Source: Gemmatimonadales bacterium UBA1120 | GTDB lineage: Bacteria > Gemmatimonadota > Gemmatimonadetes > Longimicrobiales > Gaopeijiaceae | Assembly (NCBI GenBank): GCA_002313925.1 | Contig: DCAZ01000079.1 | Coordinates: forward strand, 1-36,945 | Reading direction: 5' to 3' | Length of the DNA stretch: 36,945 nucleotides | Shown here: piece after piece, positions 16,705 to 26,178 of the stretch | How positions within the stretch are numbered: position 1 is the stretch's first letter | Layout: the number at the start of each line of letters is the position of its first letter | Translations under genes and position numbers: made by a program | The notes under the pieces: model-generated | What the model saw: only the letters and a program-made list of their open reading frames with translations | Told to the model about the DNA's origin: nothing | Database searches by the model: none

Positions 16705-18954
16705 TTAGTAGTGGTCTGAAATCGCTCTTGGGGGCTCCTTCTTGGCTTCAAGCGTCTCTAAGACCTGCTTCCACTCAAATTTGTCACCGATACCTCTAAG
16801 ATAGTGGTCCATCCATGCCATCTCACTGACCGCTTTGACCAGGCGGTTTCTAGGGTCGGGAATCCCATGGCTACGACCAGGATACATGAACAATTCCGTC
16901 GGCACCCCAAGCTTCTTTAACGCCATGTGGAGTTCTACGGACTGCGGGCTTGGCACTCGTGGATCACCCTCAACTACGTGAACCATCGTCGGGGTTTTCG
17001 CATCAGCGATATACTTGAGTGGAGACTGATCCCAGTACGGATCGAAGTTCTCGTAGAGAAAGTCATCCCCGATATAGAACTGACGATTCCGCTGAACATC
17101 ACTCTGAGCATACATGCTGATCCAGTTCATCGTACCCGCGCCTGAGCTTATGGCCTTGAAGCGGTCAGTGTGCGTCAGAATCCAGTTTGACCAGTGGCCA
17201 CCAGCACTCCAGCCCAGCGCTCCCATACGTTCGGAGTCAACGATACCCTCCTCGATCAAGTGATCGACACCTGTCATGATGTCGTCGAAGCCGAGAGTGA
17301 AATAGTCACCTACGATGTCCGTCCGGTGAGCGTTACCGTAGTTCGTGGACCCTCTGTAGTTAGGCTTAAGAACTGCGTAGCCAGCTCCCGCGTAGACCTG
17401 CGCATTGTATCCACCATTGAATCGCAGTTGGTCTGCAGACGCAGGGCCCCCGTGAATCGCAACGATGAGGGGGTAGCGTGTTCCTTCTGAGTACCCAACT
17501 GGATAGACCAGAACTCCGCCCACGGTCTTCCCGTCTGTTGAAGTCCAGTTGACCTCAACCTCCTCGCCGAAGCTGATATCTCTCAACTGCGGATTCGCAT
17601 CCACAAGCTGAATCCAGGACGAACGATCCGCGATTCCTTCTATGCTCGAAATCGTGAAAACCGTAGGCGGAGTAACGGGATCCGAATATCCAATCAGGAT
17701 CACACCACTGTCCTCGTCGCGGCTAACCGAAAGAGCTGCTCGCGCGTTAGTGAGTTGGCGCACCTGGCCAGTCTGGACGTCCAACGCATGAAGCTGAGTA
17801 GTGACCGTCACACCCGCATTGAAATAGATGGTGCTGGCATCATCTGACCAGAAACCAGCTCGTATACTTTGATCGAAATCCGCACCAATCTTCCGGAACG
17901 CTCCACCACTGTCGCCCACAGCACGGACATACATTCGGCTATTGGTCATCGAATAGCGCTCCATATCGTCCGGAGCTGTGAATGCAATCCAGCGGCTGTC
18001 CGGGGAGAAGCTGAGTCCGGACTCACCAACCTCATAGTTTTCCGTTAGGCGCTCGACTCGTCCACTACTCACCTCCAAGAGGTACTGGTCCGTGTAGAGA
18101 CGAGCCTGTGTGATATTTCGTTCGTAACGCTCAGTTGATCCACCTGTAAAGCCTATCCAACGACCATCTGGGGAGATTGTAAACGCATTTACACTGTACG
18201 ATTCACTGGACGTCAACGGGCTTTCAGTGCCTGAAACGACATCGAGGGACCAGAGCTCAGAGAGGGGGGTCGTAGCATTCTTCACGTCCACAGTGAAGCC
18301 TTCCTCCAACCGTAGTTTCTCATCCTCATCAAAACCGTCAGGACGTACGAAGTAGATACGGCTTCCGTCAGGGCTGAAGTCCCACTGTTCGACGCCGGCT
18401 TCACCCTCCGTGAGCTGCCCAGCTTCATCCGCGGGCAGATCGCCAACCGATATCCCAAATAGCTGCTCCTGTCCAGACTCGCCGCTCTGATAAACAAGCC
18501 AGCGCCCATCTGGGCTAAAATCAAACCCTGACACCCCTTCTTCAGCTTCCGTGACCTTCTGAGCTTCACCACCGTCGTGACGCATCATGTACAACTGGTT
18601 GCCCCCTGATCCTTCAGAGTCTCGATTCGACAGAAATACGAAAAACGAGCCATCCGGAGCCCAAGTAGGCTGCGTTTCATTCTTATCGGCCGTGAACGTG
18701 AGTCTTCGACTCGAAGACATCCCATCCGCAAGTGACACGATATGGATGTCACTCTGGGAGTCGGCACCCACCCAGTCAGGCGTGGTGACGGTATAGAGCA
18801 TGAGGGCCCCATCTGACCGAGGGACCCATGACCCAGCACGCTTAAGTTCCTGCACATCCATAAACGTGAAGGTTCGCTGTTGAGCACTGACTTCCCCTGC
18901 CCATGTCAGGGCAAGAATAGCGATCAGAAGGTATGTGGTTGACGGGAAACGCAT
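16705..18954 (-). CDS. Secreted S9 prolyl-oligopeptidase-family peptidase (DPP IV/acylaminoacyl peptidase-like)
   Basis: The start is set at ATG 18954, which has GAGG five bases upstream and leads into a signal peptide (MRFPSTTYLLIAILALTW, cut near VSAQ); a longer frame to 19020 lacks this. The product is 749 aa. The N-terminal half is a beta-propeller with PD40/WD40-like repeats visible as FSPDGRWLVY, FSPDGSRIYF, ISPDGRWIGF and FSPDSRWIAF. The C-terminal alpha/beta-hydrolase domain carries the nucleophile GWSAGG (S583), an acid in VVEGDPRVPSP and the histidine in GRSHG. It releases short peptides or acylated amino acids in the periplasm. It is divergent from the TonB-dependent receptor, consistent with a shared peptide uptake role (inference). 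Confidence 0.93.
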   Translation of the reverse strand: MRFPSTTYLLIAILALTWAGEVSAQQRTFTFMDVQELKRAGSWVPRSDGALMLYTVTTPDWVGADSQSDIHIVSLADGMSSSRRLTFTADKNETQPTWAPDGSFFVFLSNRDSEGSGGNQLYMMRHDGGEAQKVTEAEEGVSGFDFSPDGRWLVYQSGESGQEQLFGISVGDLPADEAGQLTEGEAGVEQWDFSPDGSRIYFVRPDGFDEDEKLRLEEGFTVDVKNATTPLSELWSLDVVSGTESPLTSSESYSVNAFTISPDGRWIGFTGGSTERYERNITQARLYTDQYLLEVSSGRVERLTENYEVGESGLSFSPDSRWIAFTAPDDMERYSMTNSRMYVRAVGDSGGAFRKIGADFDQSIRAGFWSDDASTIYFNAGVTVTTQLHALDVQTGQVRQLTNARAALSVSRDEDSGVILIGYSDPVTPPTVFTISSIEGIADRSSWIQLVDANPQLRDISFGEEVEVNWTSTDGKTVGGVLVYPVGYSEGTRYPLIVAIHGGPASADQLRFNGGYNAQVYAGAGYAVLKPNYRGSTNYGNAHRTDIVGDYFTLGFDDIMTGVDHLIEEGIVDSERMGALGWSAGGHWSNWILTHTDRFKAISSGAGTMNWISMYAQSDVQRNRQFYIGDDFLYENFDPYWDQSPLKYIADAKTPTMVHVVEGDPRVPSPQSVELHMALKKLGVPTELFMYPGRSHGIPDPRNRLVKAVSEMAWMDHYLRGIGDKFEWKQVLETLEAKKEPPRAISDHY

Positions 18955-19217
18955 ATCGTCCTCGATCGGTAGATATTGATAGAGTTCTGGCAATGAACCC
19001 GCCTCCAGGCAGGTACGCAATAATGGGGTAGAAGTGGGCAGATGGCACGCGACAAGCCCTCACCCAGCCTGAAAAAATCAAGACCCGGAACTCCTGGGAC
19101 TGTGACAATCCGGTGTTATTCTGGAAAAACTCTTTGCCATCTCCGCCAAACCGTGTGTATTTTTCCTTCCAGCAGGACTAGCTGAAAGCTTCCCGGACAT
19201 ACGGAGAAGGCTGAACC

Positions 19218-21929
19218 ATGCGCCACCGACTTACAAGCTCTCTTGGCATTCTAATCGGTACCCTACTCATCATTACCATCCCGCTACAGGCCCAACAGGG
19301 TTCTATCAGTGGGCAGGTGACGGATCAAGGTACGGGTCAAGCACTCGCTCAAGCTCAGATTCAGGTACTCGGCACAGGTACATCGGGCGGTGCTCTATCG
19401 GACGCACAGGGCAACTTCACCGTGAGTCTGGATCCCGGATCCTACTCGATCGTAGCAGTGTTACTCGGTTACGAGACAGTGCGCGTGGACGGTATCTCCG
19501 TCAGCGGGGGTGCAGCCACCGAGATTACCGTAGGGATGACCACGACTGCACTCGCCCTTGCTCCTGTCAGCGTTACAGTGAGTCGTGGCCAAGAGGCAAG
19601 CAGCCTTTCGGCACCCGCCCAAGTGAGCATCGTAACCGCAGATGATATCTCGCGAATCGCATCTACATCTACTGCCGACTTCCTGAAAGGACTGCCTGGT
19701 GTAGACGTTTCTCAGGTTGGAATCAACCAGAGCAATACGGTTACACGAGGCTTCAATAATGTCTTTTCTGGAGCACTGCTCGTGCTCACGGACTACCGCT
19801 ACGCTCGGGTACCATCAATCAGGCTTAACAATTACAACCTGCACCCGACTACACCGCTGGATATCGAGCGTATCGAAGTCGTGCTGGGACCGGCTGCCGC
19901 ACTTTACGGTCCCAACGCAAGCAGCGGGGTAATGCACATCATCACCTCGTCACCGATCGACAGACCAGGAACGAGCATGGCCTTATCGGGTGGTAACCAG
20001 AGCATGTTTCGGGGTATGTTCAGACATGCCTGGGCATTCAGTGAGAAGGCTGGGCTCAAGGTCTCTGGGCAGTATTTCCGCGGAAATGACTTTGAATACA
20101 CGGATCCAGTGGAAGCTGTGGCTAGGGCTGCGGCGCCAGCGGGTTCTAAGATCGGTGTACGAGATTTCTTCTCATCGCACTACGGTGGAGAGGCACGCCT
20201 CGATCTCCGCCCCTGGGACGACCCAAACGACAACATCATCATCACTGGTGGACTCAAAACCCTCGCCAGCTCAATCGAGCCGACAGGAATTGGTGCGGGT
20301 CAAGCAAAAAACTGGACCTATAAGTCTCTTCAGGCCCGTGTAAATAAGAGTGGCCTATTCGTCCAAGCATTCCTGAACAACAGCAGTGCCGGGGACACCT
20401 ATATGCTTCGCACCGGCCTACCGATCGTCGACAACTCGGTTACGTTCGCGACACAAGGCCAGTACAACTTCAGCCTCGGTGAGCGGTTCAGTGCCACTGC
20501 CGGTATTGATTACTCACATGTGACCCCGAGAACCGGTGGCACAATCAACGGAATGAATGAAGACAACGACGTAACGAAGTTGTTTGGTACGTATGTGCAG
20601 ACTACCACCAAGTTGACCGACCAAATTGACTTCGTAGCAGCGATCCGGAGGGATACTCACAATTGGCTTGAAGATGCGTTCGTCTCACCGCGTCTCGGAT
20701 TCGTTCTGACACCGGAAGAGGGTCATGCGTTTAGGGCCACTTACAACCGGTCTTTCAGTACACCGACCAGCAACAACCTCTTCCTCGATATCCTTGCTGG
20801 CCGGACCATGATCACACCGACTGTGGGCTATAACGTCCGGGCATCCGGTATTCCAACGACCGGATTCACGTTCAATAATACCTGCGCGGGTGGACTCCGC
20901 GGCTTCTGCATGTACTCACCCTTTGCCCCGGGGACGCAGTTGCCCGCAAACGGCGCTGCGCTATGGGACAACCTTTTGGTGCCGTTCATGCTGCAGAACG
21001 CAACATTAGCGGCGACGCTGCCACTGTTGGGTCTAAACGCAGCAACGTTCGCTGCGATCGTAGGAAACCCTCAGCCAGGTGAACTCACCTCAACGATGCT
21101 GGAGTTTAGTCAGGCAGGAGGGGCACCATTTGTCCCTTCCGCCGGCCCCAATGGAGTGAACCGTTTACAAGCAATGGCTAAGCAAACGTGGGAACTCGGA
21201 TACACGGGCTTGATTGCTGACAAGGTCCGGTTCGACGTCTCCGCTTATACCGATCGATATAGGAATTTCATCGGGCCACTAAAGACCCTGACACCAAATG
21301 TCTTCCTCGATGGAAACTCAGTCGCGACCTATTTGGTCACACGCCTAGCTGCGGTGGGTATTCCTCTGTCAGTGGCGCAACAGATTGCCGCCGCAGTCGC
21401 ACCGACGCTGGCCAGTGTGCCGCTCGGGACGATCGTACCCGATCAACGCTCTAATTCAGACCTAATGCTGAGTGCACGGAATTATGGGAAATTCAGCATT
21501 ATGGGCATGGACTTAGGTATCGAAGCTCACGTGACTGATCAAGTTACGCTGTCCGGATCGTATTCATATGTGAGTGACGAATGCTACGATGCCAACGGCG
21601 ACGGTAGTTGCCTGGGCGCTGAGGATATCGCCCTCAACGCTCCGACGGCCAAGGGCGCGATCGGACTCGACGTGGATAACAAAATTTCAGGTCTATTCTA
21701 CGGTGCTCGCCTCAGAATGAGCGCCGGATTCCCTGTGAATTCAGGTGTATACAGGGACGTCCTCGAGGCAGTTAACGTTGTCGATATGAACGCTGGCTAT
21801 CGCCTACCAGGAACGGGAACCACGATATCTACGACCATCAACAACGTTTTCAATAACAAGCACAAAGAGTTTGTTGGCGTTCCTGATATGGGACTGCTTG
21901 CACTTCTGCAAGTGCAGTTCGAGTTCTAG
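19218..21929 (+). CDS. TonB-dependent outer-membrane receptor with carboxypeptidase-regulatory-like N-terminal domain
   Basis: 903 aa; AGAAGG lies seven bases before the ATG. Signal peptide (MRHRLTSSLGILIGTLL, cut near L-Q-A-Q), then a CarboxypepD_reg-like domain at about 28-110 (GSISGQVTDQGTGQ, GYETVRVDG), a plug at about 125-245 (IVTADDI, FLKGLPGVDVS, IERIEVVLGPAAALYGPNASSGVM) and a barrel to the C-terminus, which ends in aromatic phenylalanine as expected for BamA recognition. It imports a substrate through the outer membrane using TonB energy. No SusD-like partner gene is adjacent. An EF-hand-like loop (DANGDGSCLGAE, residues 791-802) and paired cysteines lie in the barrel. The substrate is unknown; peptides are plausible from the S9 neighbour. 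Confidence 0.94.
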   Translation: MRHRLTSSLGILIGTLLIITIPLQAQQGSISGQVTDQGTGQALAQAQIQVLGTGTSGGALSDAQGNFTVSLDPGSYSIVAVLLGYETVRVDGISVSGGAATEITVGMTTTALALAPVSVTVSRGQEASSLSAPAQVSIVTADDISRIASTSTADFLKGLPGVDVSQVGINQSNTVTRGFNNVFSGALLVLTDYRYARVPSIRLNNYNLHPTTPLDIERIEVVLGPAAALYGPNASSGVMHIITSSPIDRPGTSMALSGGNQSMFRGMFRHAWAFSEKAGLKVSGQYFRGNDFEYTDPVEAVARAAAPAGSKIGVRDFFSSHYGGEARLDLRPWDDPNDNIIITGGLKTLASSIEPTGIGAGQAKNWTYKSLQARVNKSGLFVQAFLNNSSAGDTYMLRTGLPIVDNSVTFATQGQYNFSLGERFSATAGIDYSHVTPRTGGTINGMNEDNDVTKLFGTYVQTTTKLTDQIDFVAAIRRDTHNWLEDAFVSPRLGFVLTPEEGHAFRATYNRSFSTPTSNNLFLDILAGRTMITPTVGYNVRASGIPTTGFTFNNTCAGGLRGFCMYSPFAPGTQLPANGAALWDNLLVPFMLQNATLAATLPLLGLNAATFAAIVGNPQPGELTSTMLEFSQAGGAPFVPSAGPNGVNRLQAMAKQTWELGYTGLIADKVRFDVSAYTDRYRNFIGPLKTLTPNVFLDGNSVATYLVTRLAAVGIPLSVAQQIAAAVAPTLASVPLGTIVPDQRSNSDLMLSARNYGKFSIMGMDLGIEAHVTDQVTLSGSYSYVSDECYDANGDGSCLGAEDIALNAPTAKGAIGLDVDNKISGLFYGARLRMSAGFPVNSGVYRDVLEAVNVVDMNAGYRLPGTGTTISTTINNVFNNKHKEFVGVPDMGLLALLQVQFEF

Positions 21930-21957
21930 GCTAGAGCGCACCACGTATAGGTGCAGA

Positions 21958-22003
21958 AAAAAGGACCCTGGGCAGTGGATATTCGCTGCCCAGGGTCCTT
22001 TTT
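21958..22003. terminator. Strong bidirectional intrinsic terminator
   Basis: A perfect 13-bp GC-rich stem (GGACCCTGGGCAG at 21963-21975 with its complement at 21986-21998) has a 10-base loop and is flanked by A5 on the left and T5 on the right. It works as a rho-independent terminator on both strands, serving the TonB-dependent receptor (+) and the converging M14 peptidase (-), whose stop is at 22021. Confidence 0.93.
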
Positions 22004-22020
22004 CATGTTCTAAAATTTAT

Positions 22021-24696
22021 CTAGTTCGGATCCTCGCCTTCTTCCTTTTCTGGGCGCTCCCAAAACCCCTCGGTACCGGTTGCGTTCCTCGCAACCGAAC
22101 CGTGGAATAGAGACGCGTTGAAAAGAACGCGGAATGTACCGCGCGGCTGCCCACGCCACTGGGGTCTGAATCCAAGAAGAATGACATGCCCATCACCATG
22201 GTGCACATCGACAGCAGCGGCTTGACCCTGAAGGTGCTCTTCTCCCAGTAGATAACCAGAGAGCAGAGGTGATCCTTCTTGAGCATACGCTGCGATTACG
22301 GATCCCTCAAATCCTTCTTCCGCAGTAAAAACAGGGCTTCGGTCGAAGAAGATTTTCCCTAGCTCAGGCATCCCAGCCATGACTGGGTGTTCGGCATCGA
22401 CACGAACCTCGAAAATCGAACCCGAGGAGAAAAATTCACTGCGAGCGAGGCCACGTGTGACGTTCGATACCGGAAGATGTAGCTCATCGATACACAGGTC
22501 ACTCGATGCGTTCATACACACTAGTGTGCCTCCAGCACGCACAAACTCATCCAATGCCCGTACCCCCTGCTGACCGAGTCCACCCTCATATCTAGGCGGT
22601 ACGGAGCCAACGCCAAAACCATTCATTAGGCTTCCGGAACTCTCTGACGGAAGAACAATAACGTCATACCGGTCATGGAGATTTTCAGCATGTACGTCTG
22701 CAGTTCTCAAGTTCGAGAATGAGAAGCCGTGCTCCTCAAGCAGCCAACGAGTCCACCCCTCATCCATACTTGGATTCCAGGGCCGGTAGATACCGAGAGC
22801 AGGACGAGAAAGATCTGCTCCGTCCGTCGGTCCTCTTGTTGCCTGAAGGGCATAATCTTCTATCAATCCATCAACTGCTGTGCCTCCAAGTCCGGTCACG
22901 ATGTATTCACCGTTTCCGTATCGCACCATGGCCCCCATATCCCACGCCCGGTTCAATGCACGAAACGAATTATTCTGCACAGGATTAAGCCGGAGTCCTG
23001 GACCCGAACCTGTGAGTCGACCCGGAATTGGCTCAACCGCTCGGGCAACCGGATGGGAATCAAATCCGACACCTGAAACAGCGTCGAAGGGTGAAGCATC
23101 GTCGATCTCTTCTTCCCAGGCCAAGGCCTCGGTTTCAAGCTCCTGCATAGCCGAAAGGATCTCAGGGGTAAGAGGCTGGGTTACTTCAATGACATTTACA
23201 TCCATTTGGTAAGAAAGCGTCCACCCGGCTGCATCATATGGCTGTTCTGGGGGACCGTCGGGATACTCTCTGAGATCCGGATACTCTTGTACAGAAAGAA
23301 CCTGCCGCGCGAGTTCTCCAAATTCCTGGTCTAGAGGTAGTACCCAAGTCCCAGCATCTTGGGTTAATCCTTCATGGGTGACATCCTGATTCAGTTGGTA
23401 AATCCTTAGTCCATTGAAAGCGAGTCGACGTAGTAGCTCAACAGGCGCAACGGGATCAGGCTGATCTTGCGGAATGAAATAGGCATATGGGGCCGAAGTT
23501 TCATACTTCTGGATCACATCGCGGCCTGATTGATAACGGTTATACAGAAGGTCTTCCTTGTACTTTGCCGCATAGTCAAGCACGGCGAGAGATCCAACCC
23601 TCATATAGTCCACAGCATCAGACAGCCTCCACCAACCTCCCTTCCATGGACTGGAGTAAAGTGATTCTACACGCAGGTCACGTCGGGCGGGCGGGAAATC
23701 GGAGAGTGTGTAAAAGTGTGGCGTTGCGTAACGGTACAGCGCGGTTTCAGTCCAGAATGCTGCCTGATTCTGCATCATCGGTAAATAGTCGACATAGCCC
23801 GGATACCAAGCATCGAAGCCTGTACCCATATGCACGGCCCCCGGCATCCCTCGGGACTCAAGCATCTGTGCGATCGTCATCCCGATTGTGTTCACAGTGC
23901 GTGCCATAATGGGAGGCGTAAACGATGCGATCGGCTCTGCGAACGGTGGCAACCAGATCCGTGTTGGGAATGGAGAGCTTTGATGATGGACGTAGATAAT
24001 TTGTGGATCCCATTCCTGCCACGTACGAGCCAGGACTCGCGACTCGATCATGTTAAGCATATACGCGTCGCGGTTGTTATCGTGTCCTATGTACTTCTGG
24101 TAGAGCCAGGGCATCGAAGAAACTTCATAGGGTGTACCGATGTTGGAGCTATACCAGTCCGCAATCATGGTCTGACCATCGGGATTCAGTGACGGCCATA
24201 AAACGGTGATCACATTTTGCCGGATCGCTGAAATACGTGGGCTTTCATCGGCCACAAGCTCATACGCGAGCTGTATCGTGTGCTGTGCCCCAGCAACCTC
24301 CGAGGCATGCAGGCCGCCATTGACGTCGACGATCGCCTTGCCCTCTAGCGAAAGTGATTGAGCCTCTGAGTCTGAAAGCTCCGCCGGGTGCGCGAGCTTG
24401 TCTGCAATATCCCGGTATTGCTCTACTGATGAGAGGTTTTCTGGTGACGAAATCAAAGCAATCCACCAGTCGCGACCCTCAGATGTCCTCCCTACACGCA
24501 TCATACTGATGCGGTCGGATGAAGCATCGAGTAACTGGAAGTACTCCACAGATTCTTCGTATGTCGCGAGATGGAAGTCCGCACCTGGTTCGAAGCCCAG
24601 TACAGAAGCAGGTGTCGGGATTTGTGCCGTGGCGGGTACCGAAACAAGAATTGCGGCCAGAACTAGTGTCGTATTACGCACTTTGTAGTTGCTCAC
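22021..24696 (-). CDS. Secreted M14-family zinc carboxypeptidase with C-terminal GATase-like domain
   Basis: 891 aa from GTG 24696 (an alternative GTG at 24681 gives a shorter signal peptide; neither has a clear ribosome binding site). Signal peptide ends near P-A-T-A-Q25. The M14 domain spans about 40-350: YEESVEYFQLL, a GGLHASEVAGAQ zinc motif (H130, E133), SLNPDGQ, HDNNRDAY (substrate-binding Asn-Arg) and IIYVHHQSS (third zinc ligand H237 or H238). The C-terminal part contains a flavodoxin/GATase1-like strand-helix pattern (DRYDVIVLPSESSG, RAGGTLVCMNASS), as seen in long bacterial M14 proteins of this type. It probably trims peptides or glycopeptides outside the cytoplasm. It sits downstream of the cytochrome/monooxygenase unit, separated by a hairpin. 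Confidence 0.92.
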   Translation of the reverse strand: MSNYKVRNTTLVLAAILVSVPATAQIPTPASVLGFEPGADFHLATYEESVEYFQLLDASSDRISMMRVGRTSEGRDWWIALISSPENLSSVEQYRDIADKLAHPAELSDSEAQSLSLEGKAIVDVNGGLHASEVAGAQHTIQLAYELVADESPRISAIRQNVITVLWPSLNPDGQTMIADWYSSNIGTPYEVSSMPWLYQKYIGHDNNRDAYMLNMIESRVLARTWQEWDPQIIYVHHQSSPFPTRIWLPPFAEPIASFTPPIMARTVNTIGMTIAQMLESRGMPGAVHMGTGFDAWYPGYVDYLPMMQNQAAFWTETALYRYATPHFYTLSDFPPARRDLRVESLYSSPWKGGWWRLSDAVDYMRVGSLAVLDYAAKYKEDLLYNRYQSGRDVIQKYETSAPYAYFIPQDQPDPVAPVELLRRLAFNGLRIYQLNQDVTHEGLTQDAGTWVLPLDQEFGELARQVLSVQEYPDLREYPDGPPEQPYDAAGWTLSYQMDVNVIEVTQPLTPEILSAMQELETEALAWEEEIDDASPFDAVSGVGFDSHPVARAVEPIPGRLTGSGPGLRLNPVQNNSFRALNRAWDMGAMVRYGNGEYIVTGLGGTAVDGLIEDYALQATRGPTDGADLSRPALGIYRPWNPSMDEGWTRWLLEEHGFSFSNLRTADVHAENLHDRYDVIVLPSESSGSLMNGFGVGSVPPRYEGGLGQQGVRALDEFVRAGGTLVCMNASSDLCIDELHLPVSNVTRGLARSEFFSSGSIFEVRVDAEHPVMAGMPELGKIFFDRSPVFTAEEGFEGSVIAAYAQEGSPLLSGYLLGEEHLQGQAAAVDVHHGDGHVILLGFRPQWRGQPRGTFRVLFNASLFHGSVARNATGTEGFWERPEKEEGEDPN

Positions 24697-24715
24697 TTGA
24701 GAAACGTTGAGTCTA

Positions 24716-24755
24716 AGAAGCCCCGCCCGGTCCGCGGGGACCAGGAGGGGCTTCT
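24716..24755. terminator. GC-rich nested hairpin between the monooxygenase and M14 genes
   Basis: An outer 9-bp perfect stem (AGAAGCCCC at 24716-24724, GGGGCTTCT at 24747-24755) encloses an inner 5-bp stem (GGTCC/GGACC at 24729-24733 and 24738-24742). On the minus strand it follows the stop of the copper monooxygenase by 20 bases and precedes the M14 start by 19 bases. The T-run after it is short (TTCTT), so it is a weak terminator or an attenuator/processing site. Confidence 0.6.
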
Positions 24756-24775
24756 GGTTACTAGCTGGTGAAGCT

Positions 24776-26158
24776 CTAGTGGTTAGGACTCCCAGAGGGG
24801 CCGCTACTCTGTTGAGCTTTCATAGCATCACGCTTAGCAACTTCGGCCTCATAATCCTCTTCACTGAGGTACGTGACATCAATCCAAGCGTGAGCCATTT
24901 CATCGACCGTGCGATCACCCCATCCGATCCACTGCGTATAGTCAGGATTATTCGGATTATCCTTTGTATTGTCGTGCCATGCAGTGACAATCAATGTTGT
25001 GCCTGCTGGCAGCAGTGGCGCCGCGTGGTCCGCGTATATGTAGTTGACGTGCCAATTCCACTGGAAGTTATCAACCCGACTGAGCACTTCACTCCGCCCG
25101 TTTGGATACATGGCCTCAATCATCATGATCTTGCCACGCATATGCATATGTGGCTGAAAGTTCTCCAGCCTGGTCGGCCAACGAAGCTTGTGGAACTGCT
25201 GCGTGACCGCCATCTCGTCCGGAGAAATATCAAGTCCATTTCTACCTCGAGCGTCGAACATCCGGAGACGTGTGCGATTCTTGGGCTCGTCACCGACATC
25301 GTAGAACCATACTCCCAGTTCAACCTGAGCGTCGTCCACGAGCTTCCCCATCGCATGGAGGTGAATCTCCCAACGAATCTGGGACCCCGGAAGCATCAAT
25401 TTTCCAGCACCATCAGGGAAGATTTCACCATCCTTCCCCACTGCCCATTCCATGAAGAGTCCAGCACCACCCATTGAGCCACCACGATCGCTCGTGATCA
25501 CCGGCCCAACACTATACTCACTATTTTCCTCATCCTGCATTAAGAACGCGAGCACGTGGTGGGTGATGGTCTTCGTGTCTTTACCAATCGGGCGAATCTC
25601 AATCGCCTTGACCCAGCGTGGCTCAGTCACACCAGTAGGAGTTACCGGTCGGAACCATTTATCTTGTGTCACTGCTTCGAGTGTGTACGACTCTGATTTC
25701 ACGATCATATCAGGCTCACCGAATTCACCGGACAACTTAAAGCCATCGGGATCACGAAAATCCAACGGAGCCGGAAGATCACCCTCATCCCCGAATGGTG
25801 TGCCATTGTCTACCCAAGAGACGATCTTCTCGATTTCCTCGTCGGTCAGTGACCGGTCATTCTTAAACTCCTGGATACCGACGGTACGATCTAGGTGCCA
25901 AGGAGGCATGACACGATTTTCGACCTTGGTGCGGATCCTCCGCGCGTACCGACGAGCTTCGTCATAGTTCGTCAGCTGAATCGGTGCTATTGAACCTTCC
26001 ATGTGGCACTGCTGGCAATTTTCCTGAATAATCGGTGCCACATCTCTGGCATACGTCACCTCCTGCGACGAAGCATCTCCGGCTACTACAGCCAGGACTG
26101 CGACCGATAATAGCACAGCGCTCCTTAACTGGGCCTGATCTAACATACATCCTCGCAT
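24776..26158 (-). CDS. Cytochrome c fused to a copper type II, PHM-like monooxygenase
   Basis: 460 aa; AAGGAG lies six bases before ATG 26158. Signal peptide cut near DASSQ32. An N-terminal cytochrome c domain has the heme motif CQQCH (C48, C51, H52) and a possible axial methionine in NRVMPPW (M84). The rest is a peptidylglycine-monooxygenase-like double domain with all expected copper positions: THH (H200, H201) and HLH (H266/H268) for the first copper, PHMHMRG (H337, H339) and DEMAHAW (M421) for the second. Such enzymes hydroxylate C-H bonds using oxygen and an electron donor. The attached heme could deliver electrons in the periplasm in place of ascorbate (inference). It is co-oriented with the Ig-like secreted gene 20 bases upstream. 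Confidence 0.9.
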   Translation of the reverse strand: MRGCMLDQAQLRSAVLLSVAVLAVVAGDASSQEVTYARDVAPIIQENCQQCHMEGSIAPIQLTNYDEARRYARRIRTKVENRVMPPWHLDRTVGIQEFKNDRSLTDEEIEKIVSWVDNGTPFGDEGDLPAPLDFRDPDGFKLSGEFGEPDMIVKSESYTLEAVTQDKWFRPVTPTGVTEPRWVKAIEIRPIGKDTKTITHHVLAFLMQDEENSEYSVGPVITSDRGGSMGGAGLFMEWAVGKDGEIFPDGAGKLMLPGSQIRWEIHLHAMGKLVDDAQVELGVWFYDVGDEPKNRTRLRMFDARGRNGLDISPDEMAVTQQFHKLRWPTRLENFQPHMHMRGKIMMIEAMYPNGRSEVLSRVDNFQWNWHVNYIYADHAAPLLPAGTTLIVTAWHDNTKDNPNNPDYTQWIGWGDRTVDEMAHAWIDVTYLSEEDYEAEVAKRDAMKAQQSSGPSGSPNH

Positions 26159-26178
26159 GAGGTGCTCCTTATCCTAGT

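Noticed and set aside
19218..21929. SusC/SusD-type glycan uptake pair
   Set aside because: No SusD-like lipoprotein is adjacent, so the receptor is annotated as a stand-alone TonB-dependent receptor.
24707..25477. 256-aa open frame on the plus strand
   Set aside because: Antisense to the C-terminal part of the copper monooxygenase, whose motifs are clear; no independent support.
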